Assembly (NCBI GenBank): GCA_033964015.1
Contig: CM066913.1
Span: 24,702,790 to 24,766,789, forward strand
From: Scolanthus callimorphus
Taxonomy: Eukaryota; Cnidaria; Anthozoa; Actiniaria; Edwardsiidae
Direction: 5' to 3'
DNA: 64,000 nt
In this document: positions 21,163 through 31,867 of the stretch, one piece after another
Layout: the number at the start of each line of letters is the position of its first letter
Numbering within the stretch: position 1 is the first letter of the stretch
Notes under the pieces: generated by a model
Seen by the model: only the letters and a program-made list of their open reading frames with translations
Database searches by the model: none
What the model was told of the DNA's origin: nothing
Position numbers and translations under genes: made by a program

Positions 21163-21255
21163 TTTCAAGGAGTTCTCTGGATTATTTGTAAAAAGTTGCT
21201 CTTGCCTTTTTCAAGGAGTTCTCTGAATTATTTGTAAAAAGTTGCTCTTGCCTTT
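21163..21255 (+). repeat. Two-copy tandem repeat of about 47 bp
   Basis: The unit beginning TTTTTCAAGGAGTTCTCTG and ending GTTGCTCTTGCC appears twice head-to-tail with one mismatch (GGATT against GAATT). Confidence 0.85.
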
Positions 21256-21331
21256 AATACTGGCAGAGAAATGAGCATTTCATTTTCATCTCAATAGCAG
21301 GGAGATCGTCTCACTATTTTTTACCCGGTTA

Positions 21332-21712
21332 ATTTAATTTAATTTATGAAATTTGCCCGAGGGCCGGGAAATCCTCACAGAGCGAAGCTCCGATTACGAG
21401 GTTCCCTGGTCAGTGTGGTGGGTTAGTAAGTTGTAAGCCCTGCACTGAGGATGGGCAACTTCCGACGTCCTCGTGGTTATTTAACGTCCCTCTGGTTCCG
21501 GTTAGTGTAGCGTATGTGAGAGACGGGACCTACGGTTTAACGTCCTTATCCGAGAAGACGCGAAGGTCTAACCATTTGCAGTTATTATAGCAAAGGCAGC
21601 ACCTCCTCAATTATTTAGAAAAGACCCTTAGTGTTGGTCCGCCCGGGGTTTGAACTCCCAACCTCCCGCACATAAGCCCGGCGCTCTACCACTGCGCTAA
21701 CCGGTCGTCGGT
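21332..21712 (-). mobile_element. tRNA-derived SINE
   Basis: Read on the minus strand from 21712, the head has a tRNA-like promoter: box A TTAGCGCAGTGGTAGAGC and box B GTTCAAACC about 35 bp further on, with a GGTTAGCGCAGT / CCCGGGCGGACC tRNA-like arrangement. A tRNA-unrelated body (GAAGACGCG, TCTAACC and GCAAAGGCAGCACC on the plus strand) follows, and the tail is (ATTAA)n-like near 21,335. RNA polymerase III would transcribe it and a LINE would mobilise it. It is not a functional tRNA gene, as no cloverleaf is complete. Confidence 0.75.
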
Positions 21713-23150
21713 AAAAAGTTCCCGGGATTTTAGCAAGATCTCCCGAAAAAAAAAACGTTTTGGGGGGTTTTGAAGTTCTTTCGTAGCATTTCTCAATTTC
21801 TACAACGCTTTTTGTTATCTGTTATGACAAAGGTTCCACGCTACACACCCTCAATTCCCCACACCTTTTTTCCGATGGATTGACGTCCCTGCAATAGTGA
21901 ATTTTGTTTGTGCTGTTAAGGAGCTCACCTGATTTGACATGGTGACATGTCAGCGAACAAACATGTGACACGCATGAGGACGATTCGAACATTGCTGACT
22001 TTCTTATTTTGCCCAAGTCTCCGTTAGATTTTTGTAGTTTTCTTTTCCCACTCGAGTTCCCCACTCGCCTTTGCCATTGAAAAGAAATCAAAACTGCAGT
22101 GTTGTTTGCATTTAGGCCATTTAGCCACAATGCTAGCTTCTATAGAGCAAATCCTAAAGGCCTCGTGGCTTAGCAAACTAGAGCACCAAAGCGAGGCTTA
22201 TTATGTAAACAGCTGGAAAGAAGGCATAGAAAAGTACCGCAAATCGAGTTTCCTCGTGTATTTTGTCTTTTTTAGAGAGTTTTAGGAAACTCTCTTTCGT
22301 ATTAGCTGAATTTCAGTTTGCTACGTGTATAAGGAAGTAGCCAAGAAGACGAATTTTAAAATTAACGGTGAAGGAACACCAAAAATGCGCTTTCATCGAT
22401 ATTGAGTTTCACGTAATCATGTCGGGCGAAAATGGCGCCTCGATCTACAAAGCTTACTTCTCAAAATATCCTCAGAACAGAAGTCAAACTTGACAGACTA
22501 AGATAATACAATATAGCAAAATGTTGCCGTGTTGGAAAAGAACTAAAAGGACAACAGCAATGAGCTGCAAGTTTGTCAATCTAACGGCGATATCACGAGA
22601 TTATGAAAATGGTAAGTTGATTTTGGAAATTCTATTAAAAGTACTTTCATCATCCATGAAAATTCTAAGCTTTTCTAAAGGTCTTGTGTTCAATTCATTA
22701 GTTAAATTTACAGTGTATTTCAGCTATTAAATTGTTGTATTTTTGTCGAAAAAATGTAAACCTCTAGATCAGCATATTCCATTTGTTTTGTTCAAAGTTT
22801 CAGTCAGTAGTCTTAGAAAAGTAAAACGAATATCAGTACCTCAGATACCTTTGCTATAATTTTCAGATAGGGATTTCACGCCTGTTTGACACTCAATAAA
22901 GTGTTCTATATGTTTGGTACCCAAGAAAGAGATTCTGGAATGCTTGGGACCCCCTGGATACACCACTGTGGGCACACCACAATTTTAGTTTTCCTTTTGT
23001 TTTATAGGTGATTATTGGAAGTGTGCTGTCAAGTTTTATTAGTGGCCTGCCCTATGTTTACCATCATGGAACTGAAAACATTTTAGGACTCTGGAAAGAT
23101 GCATAAAATGAGAGAGCAGAAAAAATGTTTGATAATGATATTGGCAATAT
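21713..23150. other. Mostly unassigned; one exon-like stretch
   Basis: A plus-strand frame from ATG 22521 runs into a good donor (GAAAATG|GTAAGT, about 22612). A strong acceptor TTTTATAG sits near 23008. The spliced product would end after about ten more codons. I see no homology, so this is at most a weak candidate for a small host gene. Confidence 0.2.
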
Positions 23151-23310
23151 CAGTGGCGGATGCAGACCCTTAAGAAGGGGGGATGGCTAATACAAAGGAT
23201 ATACTACAGAGTTCAGACCAGGGGGGTGGCTAGTATTAAGGTTTTTACAAGAAATATGAGAACAAGGGGGGTGGCTAGCCACCCTAATCACCCCCCTACA
23301 TCTGCCCTTG
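23151..23310. mobile_element. Small hAT-like MITE
   Basis: Starts with CAGTGGCGGATGCAG and a G-run, and ends with C6 followed by TACATCTGCCCTTG in inverted arrangement. The flanks are GGCAATAT and GACAATAT, an 8-bp duplication with one mismatch. It is about 160 bp long with no coding capacity. Confidence 0.55.
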
Positions 23311-26300
23311 ACAATATGTCATGGTGCAAACAAAGGCAATCTATTAGTTGTGTGGTCCCTATGTGCTTCGTTAACTATCTATTGACTCATAGAAAACTCG
23401 AATCAAAACAAATCCCTGAATTATTATTATTACCATAATATGACTGTGCTGTTATCTAGCCTATGTAGCTGTTCTGTTCCTCGAAGAAAGGGGGTTTGGG
23501 TATGTGTGAGAGGGGGGAATCGAAGGCATGACTGTCGGAAATCTGGAATACAGCTGACTCTTGCCTCACAGCCAGCTTGCACATGGGAGCACCCCAAGGG
23601 GGGTTCTGTCAAGTAACTCATGACAGTAAGGGTCCAACAGAGCTTTTTTTTGCCCACCCCAAAAAATTAAGAGGCCCAAAATTTCATACACAAAAACATT
23701 TCTGGATACAGATTTTGTACCAAAAAAAACCTGATACATAGTTCCATTGTCATTAGTTTTTGAATGAAATGGACTGTCATATTTGTGTTTAAACCAAAAG
23801 ATTCTAATCTCCTGGGATAAAAGCATATCATGTAAAAGCCTGCCATCATGGAAAGAGTTATTTGACAACATAGAATTTATAAGGCGTAATTTGTATAAAC
23901 AATGTGGAAAGTTTGGCCAGATCAGTTTCCAAAAGAAATACATCTGATGATTATTTAGTTCATTGATGAAGAAGACTGGTGAAAGTTTTGAAATTTCACA
24001 TGTAGGTGGTGGAGGGGTGAATACAACTCTTACCAAGAGGAAATTCCATAAAGGGGATGGATGGGGTACTAAGATAAATCCCCCTTCACCCTGTGCTGAT
24101 AGTATGAATGATTTATTGAATTACACAATTTGGCAATTTACCCTCCTCTTTACTTGCAGTTTCAAAATAGATGGTGATTTCTGTGAGTCAGCTGTAGCAT
24201 GAAGCATGTACACTGATAAATGTGACATGTCAGTTTTACTATTAGTTAGTTTTACCATGTCTGGTTGTAAATACCAACAACTGATGATCGAGTTGTTCTC
24301 CAGATGCCAGAAGTAGTATGATATCTGCATAATATTTTTCAATAATTTTTGGCATGACACAGTGAACAATGTGGGAGATATACAAATTCGCAAAGATATT
24401 CAGGGATTATAATAATTACAGCTAATATTTCTTTAAAATACTGTCCATTTGACTCTGTCACACTAAGAGAGGAAATTTAAATCTTTTGAAATCGACCTAA
24501 ACCTTTTTTTCAAACACACTAACTTTGGCATCTTAATTTGATCAAATCTTAGCAATCCTTCACATCCGAATCCCATGAAATTTTCCAATTTGCTTCCTTT
24601 AAACTAACTTTCCAATTTCATTTTTTGTTGTGACAATAATTACTTTCGTGTTTTCTAGGTGACCATGTCCTTTTTAAGCAGAAAAATGTCAGTAGAAAAT
24701 TCAACACTCTTCAGATTCTATACATTGGGACGTAAGCTTATACGAGAAATTAATTTGTAGTACGATTGCAAGGCCACTGTAGCAAGAAATATCAAAGAAT
24801 TCGACTGAAAACATAAATTGAGAATGACCTTGGAGTAGTACTGTTGGGGTTAAAGTTTACTTTCGGCTTTTTGGGAACTACGAGCTTTCGCTTATCCTGC
24901 ACCTGGAACTTCATAGGTATCGCCAGTTTGTCCAGTCTCAATGTGCATATTCTTTGCGTGACCTTGCTTACAAGTACATCGATTGTTTCCTTCTTCTTTT
25001 TCGGTGTCATTCCACCACCAGTTGTTTACATGATATTGTACGTAAAACAGAAGTTTGCTGATATTTCGTCCTGTTAATAGTTTACATCATTGAGATGACA
25101 TGTTTTGACTCGTCTTCTGTTCCTTTTCCCTTCAGATTTCCATCTGTACCTGCTTTTTTACGCAGTTTTTTAGGGTAAAATCTCTTCGCCTACTCGAATT
25201 CCTCTCTTGGCAAAAAATTATCGCGATCTCCGAGCAGACTTTGTTCGCGGCCTTTTGCTAGTTATTCCGTTATTCTTGTTTTTCTTTACACTTTCTTTCG
25301 CCAGTTTGTTCTTCTTTTAGTATGTTCTTGAAAGCTCTTCATGTAATATCTCACGGTTTGGCAGAAATTGACCCGAAACTTGAGGCCCTTTCCGATCTAC
25401 CGAACGTTTTAGAAGGTTTGCAAGTACAAAATGACGGGGTTTACATAATAAGCCTCGTTTTGATCCACGCATAAGGCGCGGTCTCTAAGTTTCGGATTTG
25501 TCTATTTTTGAACTCTGACGATTTCATTTTTGATGAGGTTCAATAAGTTATTCAATGTGGCATTTTTAGGGCTTTGTACGTTGAACAAGCACATACGACC
25601 GTTTCGCGTCCGTGCGTAACTTTTGCGCCAAAACCAAGGAGACACAGGGAGACCAGTGCATAGCTAGGGCCAAACAACGGCCAAAATGCGCGTGGCGCTT
25701 TCTTTCCAAACTATACTGATTTATTTCCGCATAAGGAAGGTATTTCCTATTGCCCAACACCATCAACAACCCGTAAATTTAAATGCATAGATAATATATG
25801 TCTGCACGAGAAAATGACGCCTGTTATCTTTCCTTCCGTCATAGAGTGACGGGTCCTTTTCTGATAATAACAACAATAATAATGGTTTAGAGCATTAGGT
25901 GACCTCAATGCTCTTACACAATTTGAGTACATAAAAAGCGATTTATTACCATGTAGTCCGGTCAATTTAGCTTTTAACCTGGAAAAAATTGCAACATGGG
26001 ATTTTAATACAGCAAATTCTCAGGAACACGTCAAAAAAAGGGGTCTAAATTTTGTGAAAGTCCGTTCGGGGGAAGTTGAGGGTTGTCCAATACACTGACA
26101 AATTTATGCAAGGCATTGTGTAAAACAATGGAGTGCAATGGAGTGTATTATAGAACGAGGCAATACAATGGAGGAGAACAATACCATGCATAGATTAGTC
26201 AGAGTATTGGACTAGTATGGGGAAGTTGGTTATATTTGGGGTTTTCCGTCTGCACGAATGAAAGTCTGTTGTTTTCAGTGACACTTAGGCAATGAAAGCA

Positions 26301-26398
26301 ATTCGAAGGGAGTGGTAAAGACTGTATAGCCGTAACTCGTTGTGATATTGAACGCGATATCGAGGGTGCAATTTCTTTCAACTGCATAATATGCTTAT
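23311..26398. other. Three kilobases without a supported gene
   Basis: AT-rich spacer. On the minus strand a basic frame from ATG 25010 (MTPKKKKETIDVL) reaches a plausible donor GTAAGC after 13 codons, or runs on to 24792 unspliced. No partner exon or family is recognised. Confidence 0.35.
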
Positions 26399-26406
26399 AT
26401 TAAGAC

Positions 26407-26726
26407 AGAAACATATAAGTGAGTTGAAACGTGTAACAAACATACATTGCTTTAGTGCCAAGCTGCGGAATATTCGCAGAATAAATAATTGAACAGATTT
26501 TGAAAATATTGTTGTTGCAAGACTTCAAGAGGTTAAATGTTAGTATATTATCACTTACCACTGTTGCTCTACTTTATTTGAGCGAAAAATGGAATTTTAT
26601 TAAAAGAAAACCTGCTCGGGTAAGCAGGCGAGAGTTCATTATTGACCAAATATGATCACAAACTCACCACGAATATTCCGCAGCTTGGTTCGCCGTTACA
26701 TGTTTCAACTAAGTTAAATGTTTCTG
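26407..26726. mobile_element. 320-bp MITE with 8-bp target duplication
   Basis: ATTAAGAC occurs at 26399-26406 and 26727-26734. The arms are inverted: AGAAACATATAAGTGAGTTG on the left against AGAAACATTTAACTTAGTTG read from the right, each followed by GTAAC and later CCAAGCTGCGGAATATTCG. The left arm has about 20 extra bases. The 8-bp duplication suggests a hAT-type transposase in trans. Confidence 0.8.
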
Positions 26727-27138
26727 ATTAAGACGAATTAATACAATGACGAATTTTGACGAGTCCCGTACGAGATTTACGCCACAATAGTTAATTAGCA
26801 AGATCTGATCATTCTATCCAGATTTCCTCGCCGGAACCACCGAGAAGCCACTGTATTTCGAAATAACTGGCCAATACTATGTCAAACAGGACTCACTAAA
26901 GTAATAAATAGTTGAAAAGCAAAGTCAGTCTTTTGGAAACAGTGGTTCGGTTCGGTGTGGAGGAAACAATGACTTCACGCCGTCTAACCACGTTTATATG
27001 AAAGTATAAAGATAATATATTTTTTTCTTCTTTCTTTATTAATTGGGCAAGTAATTGCTGAAGGTAAGTTAGCTTTTTCTTTGTTTTCTCGTGCACAATT
27101 TTGAGTGGTAATGTATTTAAAGCGGCAAACTCATATAT

Positions 27139-28500
27139 TTGTTTGTTTGGAAGTTGTCCCGTTTGGGAATGGAATCCAGCTGCTGCATCTGTGCTGAAGA
27201 CGTGGGGAAGGATGAGAGCTTATTTTCCAAGCTAACTGAGAAGGGATGCCTAAAATTTAATAAAGTCAATCCTGCAGTTAATCCAAAGCCACATGAAATG
27301 CTGGCTCGATCTGCTGAGAACACGTGGGAAATCATCTGTAAGAAATGCGGGGAACTTGTAAGCTCAGTCAGGCAGCGCTCAACCCACCTATCCTTCAGCT
27401 ATACAGAGCATTTTTATTTTGCGGTCAGCCTGCAAAGTACGATGGCAACACTGTTCAAAAGTATGGACGAAGTGCAGCAGTGACTCAAGGCATAGACATA
27501 CCAGGATGGGTCCCGGGTCGTTTTATGCAATATAGCGCTGTTCACGCTGACGTCATCCATTGTTAATGTGCCAACCAGAGATCGATTGGTTCACAGAACA
27601 AAGGGCGCTATTCAATCTACGGTTGGCACATTTGCATTAGAATGGCAATGTTGATAAACAGTGAATAGCGCTATTCCGCCAACAATGTTGAGCACAACAT
27701 CAGAACCCTCGACGGAGAGGGAACCTTTCATGGGATGGGAATAACAGCTTCCATGAAAACCCCAGGATTGAAGAATAGCACTTTGATTCCGCGCAAAGAG
27801 GTGACATCAGAAGAAATAGCTAAATCTGGCGGTGTAGCTATTTGCGTGTATAATGGGCCATATGAAGATGCTTCCAGGTTGTTGGTCAACAAGTTAAAGA
27901 ACTTAAATGTTCTTTTATGGAAACCGTCACTGACACTGGCAATCCCAAGCCTGGTTGGAAGGCGTGATGCAGAAAATATGTAGTGGAACGCATCCTGGAC
28001 AATCTACAATCATGAGTCGTAGCTGAAGACCAAGTAAATTGTTGACAATTATTTGCTACTGAGAAAAGCTGACAAGCCAGCAATAGCTGACAAACTCTGG
28101 AAGATGACTGAAAACATGCAAACTCCATGCCTCAGAGAAGCCCACTATGTATCTTGATGCCGACGCTCTTATCCACCGAGTAACTTGGCCACATGGTACA
28201 ACCTACGGCGACATGTGCTCACTCTGTTCCAGAGTGACATGATAGTATCATTGAAGAAGAAAGATTTCCTAGCAAATAAAGAAAACAAATATATAGTCAG
28301 AGAAGCTCCTGAACGCTGGCTGCAATGCAATCCACGCTCTTGATGATGCTGACCTCCTGATAGCTAAAACCGCGGTGGAATCAGGAAAGTGACACTGACC
28401 TTCTAGTCCTTATGATGTACCATGGTGACATCAATGGTAAAGACCTCTTCTTCAGACCGCAGCCAGACAACGCAGCAAGACCACACCCCAAAGATTGAGG
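27139..28500 (+). pseudogene. Decayed copy of a cnidarian-type multicopy gene (Cys-rich N-domain, FHGMG and DTDLLVLL motifs)
   Basis: The N-terminal part has a zinc-like CCIC...LTEKG...WEIICKKC pattern. After a 139-bp MITE the frame resumes with NNVEHNIRTLDGEGTFHGMG. Further on, in several shifted frames, come KKKDFLANKENK and SDTDLLVLMMYHGDINGKDL. I recall these blocks, in this order, from long uncharacterised proteins repeated in cnidarian genomes. The acidic DTDLLVLL block could belong to a PIN-like nuclease; this is inference. Stops and frameshifts are numerous, so the copy is dead. Confidence 0.5.
27534..27672. mobile_element. 139-bp MITE with AT duplication inside a pseudogene
   Basis: Begins and ends with AGCGCT and has inverted arms reaching TGTGCCAACC/GGTTGGCACA. 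It is flanked by AT (27532-27533; 27673-27674). Removing it with one AT restores MQYSANNVEHN across the junction. A 2-bp AT duplication is compatible with an ISL2EU-type mobiliser, which is inference. Confidence 0.8.
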
Positions 28501-28769
28501 GTGCAAGATCTAAGATAGCCGAATTGTGTGCACTTATCGAGAATCAGGACAATGTTTGCTATTGAGTATTATCTTACTTCAAGCCGACGTTCTCTTGGTT
28601 GGAGTTCTCTCGAGTGAAATTTCTCTTCTCCACATTGAAAAACAGATTTGCACTGTGCGTATTCACAATGTCAGGCTGTGTGTCCTAAGTAGTGGTAGTT
28701 TCAACATAAGTTGCCACTCGTAGGGTGTGATGCACAAAACCTGCAAACTTATGTCTGGCACTATGAGTG

Positions 28770-29253
28770 ACGCAAATGGAGTGATTAGGTTAATGAAGTA
28801 TTCTCCAAAACGATCAACTTTGCAGAAGAATATCTAGGCAAATCTTGATGACGTTCAGCTGCTGAGATAGCAAAATTTAAGATGGACTGGGCAAGAGTGC
28901 CATGATAGTGGTCAAATTGATCCATGATGTCCGATGCCGTATTAGAGGATGTCAGGCACAATAAAAAAACATTTAATTTTTTTCTCGGGCTTCATTTTGA
29001 GCAGGGACTATTTTCTCATTCAAACAATTTGTTAGCAGCATTACAGACCACACTATTATCAGCTGCAGTTGCAGGGCATCTTGCACATCTTACAATTCAG
29101 GTATTGTAAAAGATGGGGAGCGATGAGCGTTTCAAAGCATTCTATCAAGCAACTCTTCTAAAGAAACACCCAGAAGAAGAAAAACTGCAGCAACAAGTGT
29201 ATGCAAATTTAAGAAGGAGCAGCGCTATGTGCAAGATGTCAGAACAAGGTTAG
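28770..29253 (+). pseudogene. hAT-superfamily (ZMYM/DUF4371-like) transposase fragment
   Basis: In one frame from 28924, FNFFLGLHFEQGLFSHSNNL and SAAVAGHLAHLTIQVL match the hAT core segment (F.F..G..L.E.LL.HSDNLS..LQ...SA..G). An in-frame TAA is followed by SDERFKAFYQATLLKKHPEE. Just upstream, KYSPKRSTLQK fits the preceding hAT motif with breaks. There is no complete transposase and no termini were found. Confidence 0.55.
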
Positions 29254-29489
29254 TTTCATAATCTCCTTGGAATGTCAATCGCGAGAAACAGGAAGTGAAG
29301 AACACTCACGATGAGTAACCCAGATTATCAGCAGATTTGGAATGGAGAATTACAAATTTGTCTTTATTCCACTGGTACCAGGAAAGAAGGTTCGACAGAC
29401 ATCAGAAGATCAGCTTTTTGAAGTCTAGACATATCAGCAAGCAATACAATGCTTGGCTGCGACCTCAGCAACTGTTTGGGTACAACCCA

Positions 29490-29920
29490 GCAAGATAATT
29501 GTATAGGAGTAAAGCGTATTCTGCTATGCATTACAGCCGATTGTGTTTGAGCGTTTTAACCTAACAGTTCACACGTTATGTTTGAACGTTTGAAAGTTGC
29601 GTTTCTAAGATGAAACGAGACGTTTCTATGGCGAACCAAAGGGTTCTGTCTTCTCTGATTGGTCAGTGAAAAATACACATGGCGGTTGCCCTTGGAAACG
29701 TCCGACTTTTTGTCTCACAACGCAACTTTCAAACGTTCAAACGTAACGTGCGAACTGTTAGGGTAAAACGCTCAAACGCAATCGGCTGTAACGGAGCTAT
29801 CAATTATAGACGGAAATTTACTGTTTCTGAGGTGACATCACAGTTGAGTGGTTATAGTGATGCAGATTGGGCAGGAGACCCTGACATGCGTAGATCTACC
29901 CCATGCTATGTATTTTAAAT
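29490..29920 (+). pseudogene. Ty1/copia RNase H fragment interrupted by a MITE
   Basis: IGVKRILLCI before 29533 and GAINYRRKFT...QLSGYSDADWAGDPDMRRS after 29790 are the copia RT/RNase H junction (GVKRILRYLKGT...YSDADWAGDPDTRRSTSGY). Removing the 255-bp MITE with one TA joins the two in frame. No LTRs or other copia genes are visible. Confidence 0.7.
29534..29788. mobile_element. 255-bp Tc1/mariner-type MITE with TA duplication
   Basis: CAGCCGATTG at both ends in inverted orientation, flanked by TA (29532-29533; 29789-29790). The arms of roughly 95 bp are inverted over GTTTGAGCG, CAGTTC, CGTTTGAAAGTTGCG and GAAACG. The TA target and CAG end point to Tc1/mariner mobilisation. Its TIR differs from that of the 14,640 element. 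Confidence 0.85.
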
Positions 29921-30601
29921 TGAAAATTTGCGAAAGATGTGTTTCTTATGAAATCATATAAGCTTCCGTCCTAGTCACTGTATTACAACGAACATTATGA
30001 CCAAAGGACCAACTAAGGCTACTGTTGATAAATTTTCGAGACTTGGTGTTCATAGGATTGTTTATTAATGCAAAGTTTTTGGATTTACGATAATCGTTTA
30101 CATTACTATTGATTGAGTTATCAGCACATTCATCAACAACCTCCTCACAAGACCACAAGGAACAATTGCATAATATGCTAAGTAGTTTCCAGAATCATTG
30201 TCAGATCAGATGACATCAGAAGTTTTTTTTGTTTTTGCTTTGACATTTGTTTGCATATTTTCAGGCTTTTTTTAAATTTAATCATGAAAAGTGGATTTTA
30301 GACCAGATACTTCATTCTTTTACCTTTAATTTCATATACTGCACAAACAAATCTGATGAAAAGTGTGTGCTTCAGAGTATTTCTATGGAAGCCGCTGCTC
30401 ATTAGTTTAACCAAAACATGTCAACCTATATATTGTTGGAAAGCATATAGAATGGACTAGCAGGATTGATGTAATATTTTGGTGTGCCATTTTAACGAAC
30501 TTACGCCGTCAAACTGCTGGACCTCGACTCCCAAGTAGCACATTGTTTTAATCCTTTTAAAAAGGTGTTTCTCAAAAACTGTGTCTGAGTTTCTTTAAAT
30601 T
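29921..30601. other. Unassigned spacer
   Basis: No supported feature. Confidence 0.35.
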
Positions 30602-30708
30602 TTGTTTACTTCAAAAGTTATGAAACTTTTAAATTTTTACAGCGTGAAAATGGTATAAAATTTGACCTTCGAAATTTAAAAGTTTCATAACCTTTGAGCT
30701 AAACAAAA
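30602..30708. repeat. Imperfect inverted repeat directly before the YR retrotransposon
   Basis: TTTGTTTACTTCAAAAGTTA and its near reverse complement TAACCTTTGAGCTAAACAAA surround a core of AAACTTTTAAATTT / AAATTTAAAAGTTT. The arms are about 36 bp and the loop about 25-35 bp. It abuts the A1 repeat. Confidence 0.75.
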
Positions 30709-30875
30709 ATGTATTTTCTGCTGGTATGTAAGGCAATTTCGGTTAGCATTGTCTCGTCAATGCCGCAGGGATTGACTTCGCAAGTTTCTATTGGTTCTCA
30801 ACTACTTAAATAAGTTTGGATCTTTTAGTTCTTTCTCTCTCTCGCATCCCAGATCAAGACCTTTCACTGTGTTTC
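30709..30875 (+). repeat. A1 split direct repeat
   Basis: Starts ATGTATTTTCTGCTGGTATG and ends CACTGTGTTTC. About 97% identical to 31616-31782. It probably carries the element promoter, ahead of gag. Confidence 0.9.
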
Positions 30876-30902
30876 AATTTATCTTCTAGGTCTATTTCTC
30901 AG

Positions 30903-31466
30903 ATGTCCGACGAGGAAGGAAATCTTAAACCACGGGTAGCACGAGGGGAGACAGAGAGTTCTCAACCAGGACCATCCGTGGCCCCAGCAACAGCTCAAAC
31001 CAACCCAGAACTGGTTAATTAAGTGTTTTCCTTATTCAAGGGCTTCTTGGATGATCAATTAGACGCAAAGGGGAAACGATAGGCGAAAAAGCCTCATTGG
31101 ATAAGCAAGCGGCTAAACTCACATACAAGGGTAACCGTAAGCAATTTGAACACAACGCAGAGGTAAACGCTCTATTATCAGGCATTGACAAGAATCGTGA
31201 AGACCCCGATAAGGTTCACTCTATTGTGCACGAAGCTCAAAGTAAGATAAAGAAGAGACAAAAATTAATTAGAATTAATTAATCCAGAGACGGGTGCCTT
31301 GTTGTAGACGAATATCAGTCTGACGAATTAGCGTCAGATTCAGAAGACGAGAAGCGCTTGAAGAAAGCGCGAAATGTGGTGGACAAAAAGAGAGCCACAA
31401 CTGCCAAAACCAAGCCGTCTGACACGAAAAAGCCCAGGATTGATAACGATAATCAGCTTTTTCGTG
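30903..31466 (+). pseudogene. gag-like ORF of the YR retrotransposon (exon 1)
   Basis: ATG 30903 (MSDEEGNLKPRVARG) opens a Ser/Pro/Glu-rich N-terminus. A TAA at 31020 and a frame change before 31097 interrupt it. The frame then reads DKQAAKLTYKGNRKQFEHNA and a basic stretch, ending VVDEYQSDELASDSEDEKRL and a K-rich tail. The last codon is split at 31466 by the donor GTAAGA. Spliced to 31868 it continues GRSEFGSRNRCFRCHRPGHW, a CCHC zinc knuckle typical of Gag. Its role would be RNA packaging. Confidence 0.65.
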
Positions 31467-31508
31467 GTAAGAATTTAACCTTTCATTCATGTATTCTTTG
31501 TTATGCTC

Positions 31509-31614
31509 TCTGGATGCCTGAGTATCCAACCATATAATCTGTTGTTCTGTCTTAATTGACTCATTTAAGTAGAAAATAATCTACATTCGTTTGAGCGTAG
31601 CGAATTAGAATGTA
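31509..31614 (+). repeat. B1 split direct repeat
   Basis: Starts TCTGGATGCCTGAGTATCC and ends GAATTAGAATGTA. Differs from B2 at one base (CTACATTCG against TTACATTCG). It joins A2 with one base between. Confidence 0.9.
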
Positions 31615-31615
31615 A

Positions 31616-31782
31616 ATGTATTTTCTGCCGGTATGTAAGGCAATTTCGGTTAGCATTGTCTCGTCAATGCCTCAGGGATTGACTTCGCAAGTTTCTATTG
31701 GTTCTCAAATACTTAAATAAGTTTGGATCTTTTGGTTCTTTCTCTCTCTCGCATCCCAGATCAAGACCTTTCACTGCGTTTC
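31616..31782 (+). repeat. A2 split direct repeat
   Basis: Second copy of the A repeat, with about five substitutions against A1. Together with B1 it forms the B-A junction expected to template the element ends. Confidence 0.9.
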
Positions 31783-31867
31783 CCACCCGCCCACCCCAAT
31801 ACCGACTTCGATCTGTTTGTTGTTGTTGTTTTTTAATAGTCTATTGTATTGTTCGTTTATAATACAG

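Larger units (their letters stand above)
31467..31867 (+). other. Predicted intron of the YR retrotransposon containing B1 and A2
   Basis: Donor GTAAGA at 31467 and acceptor ATAATACAG ending at 31867 join gag to the zinc knuckle in frame (CGT-G|GC-CGT). Almost the whole intron is B1 (31509-31614) plus A2 (31616-31782), followed by a GTTGTTGTTGTTTTTTAATAG tract. Introns are known in some DIRS-like elements. Confidence 0.55.

Noticed and set aside
21637..21712. Functional tRNA gene
   Set aside because: Boxes A and B are present, but no full cloverleaf is formed and a SINE body and A/T-rich tail follow.
22521..23065. Two-exon small host gene
   Set aside because: The donor and acceptor are good, but the joined frame ends after a few codons and matches nothing known. 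Kept only as a note in the feature list.
31817..31867. In-frame start of pol before the splice acceptor
   Set aside because: This stretch is the T-rich end of the predicted intron. The CCHC knuckle is in a different frame directly after the acceptor.
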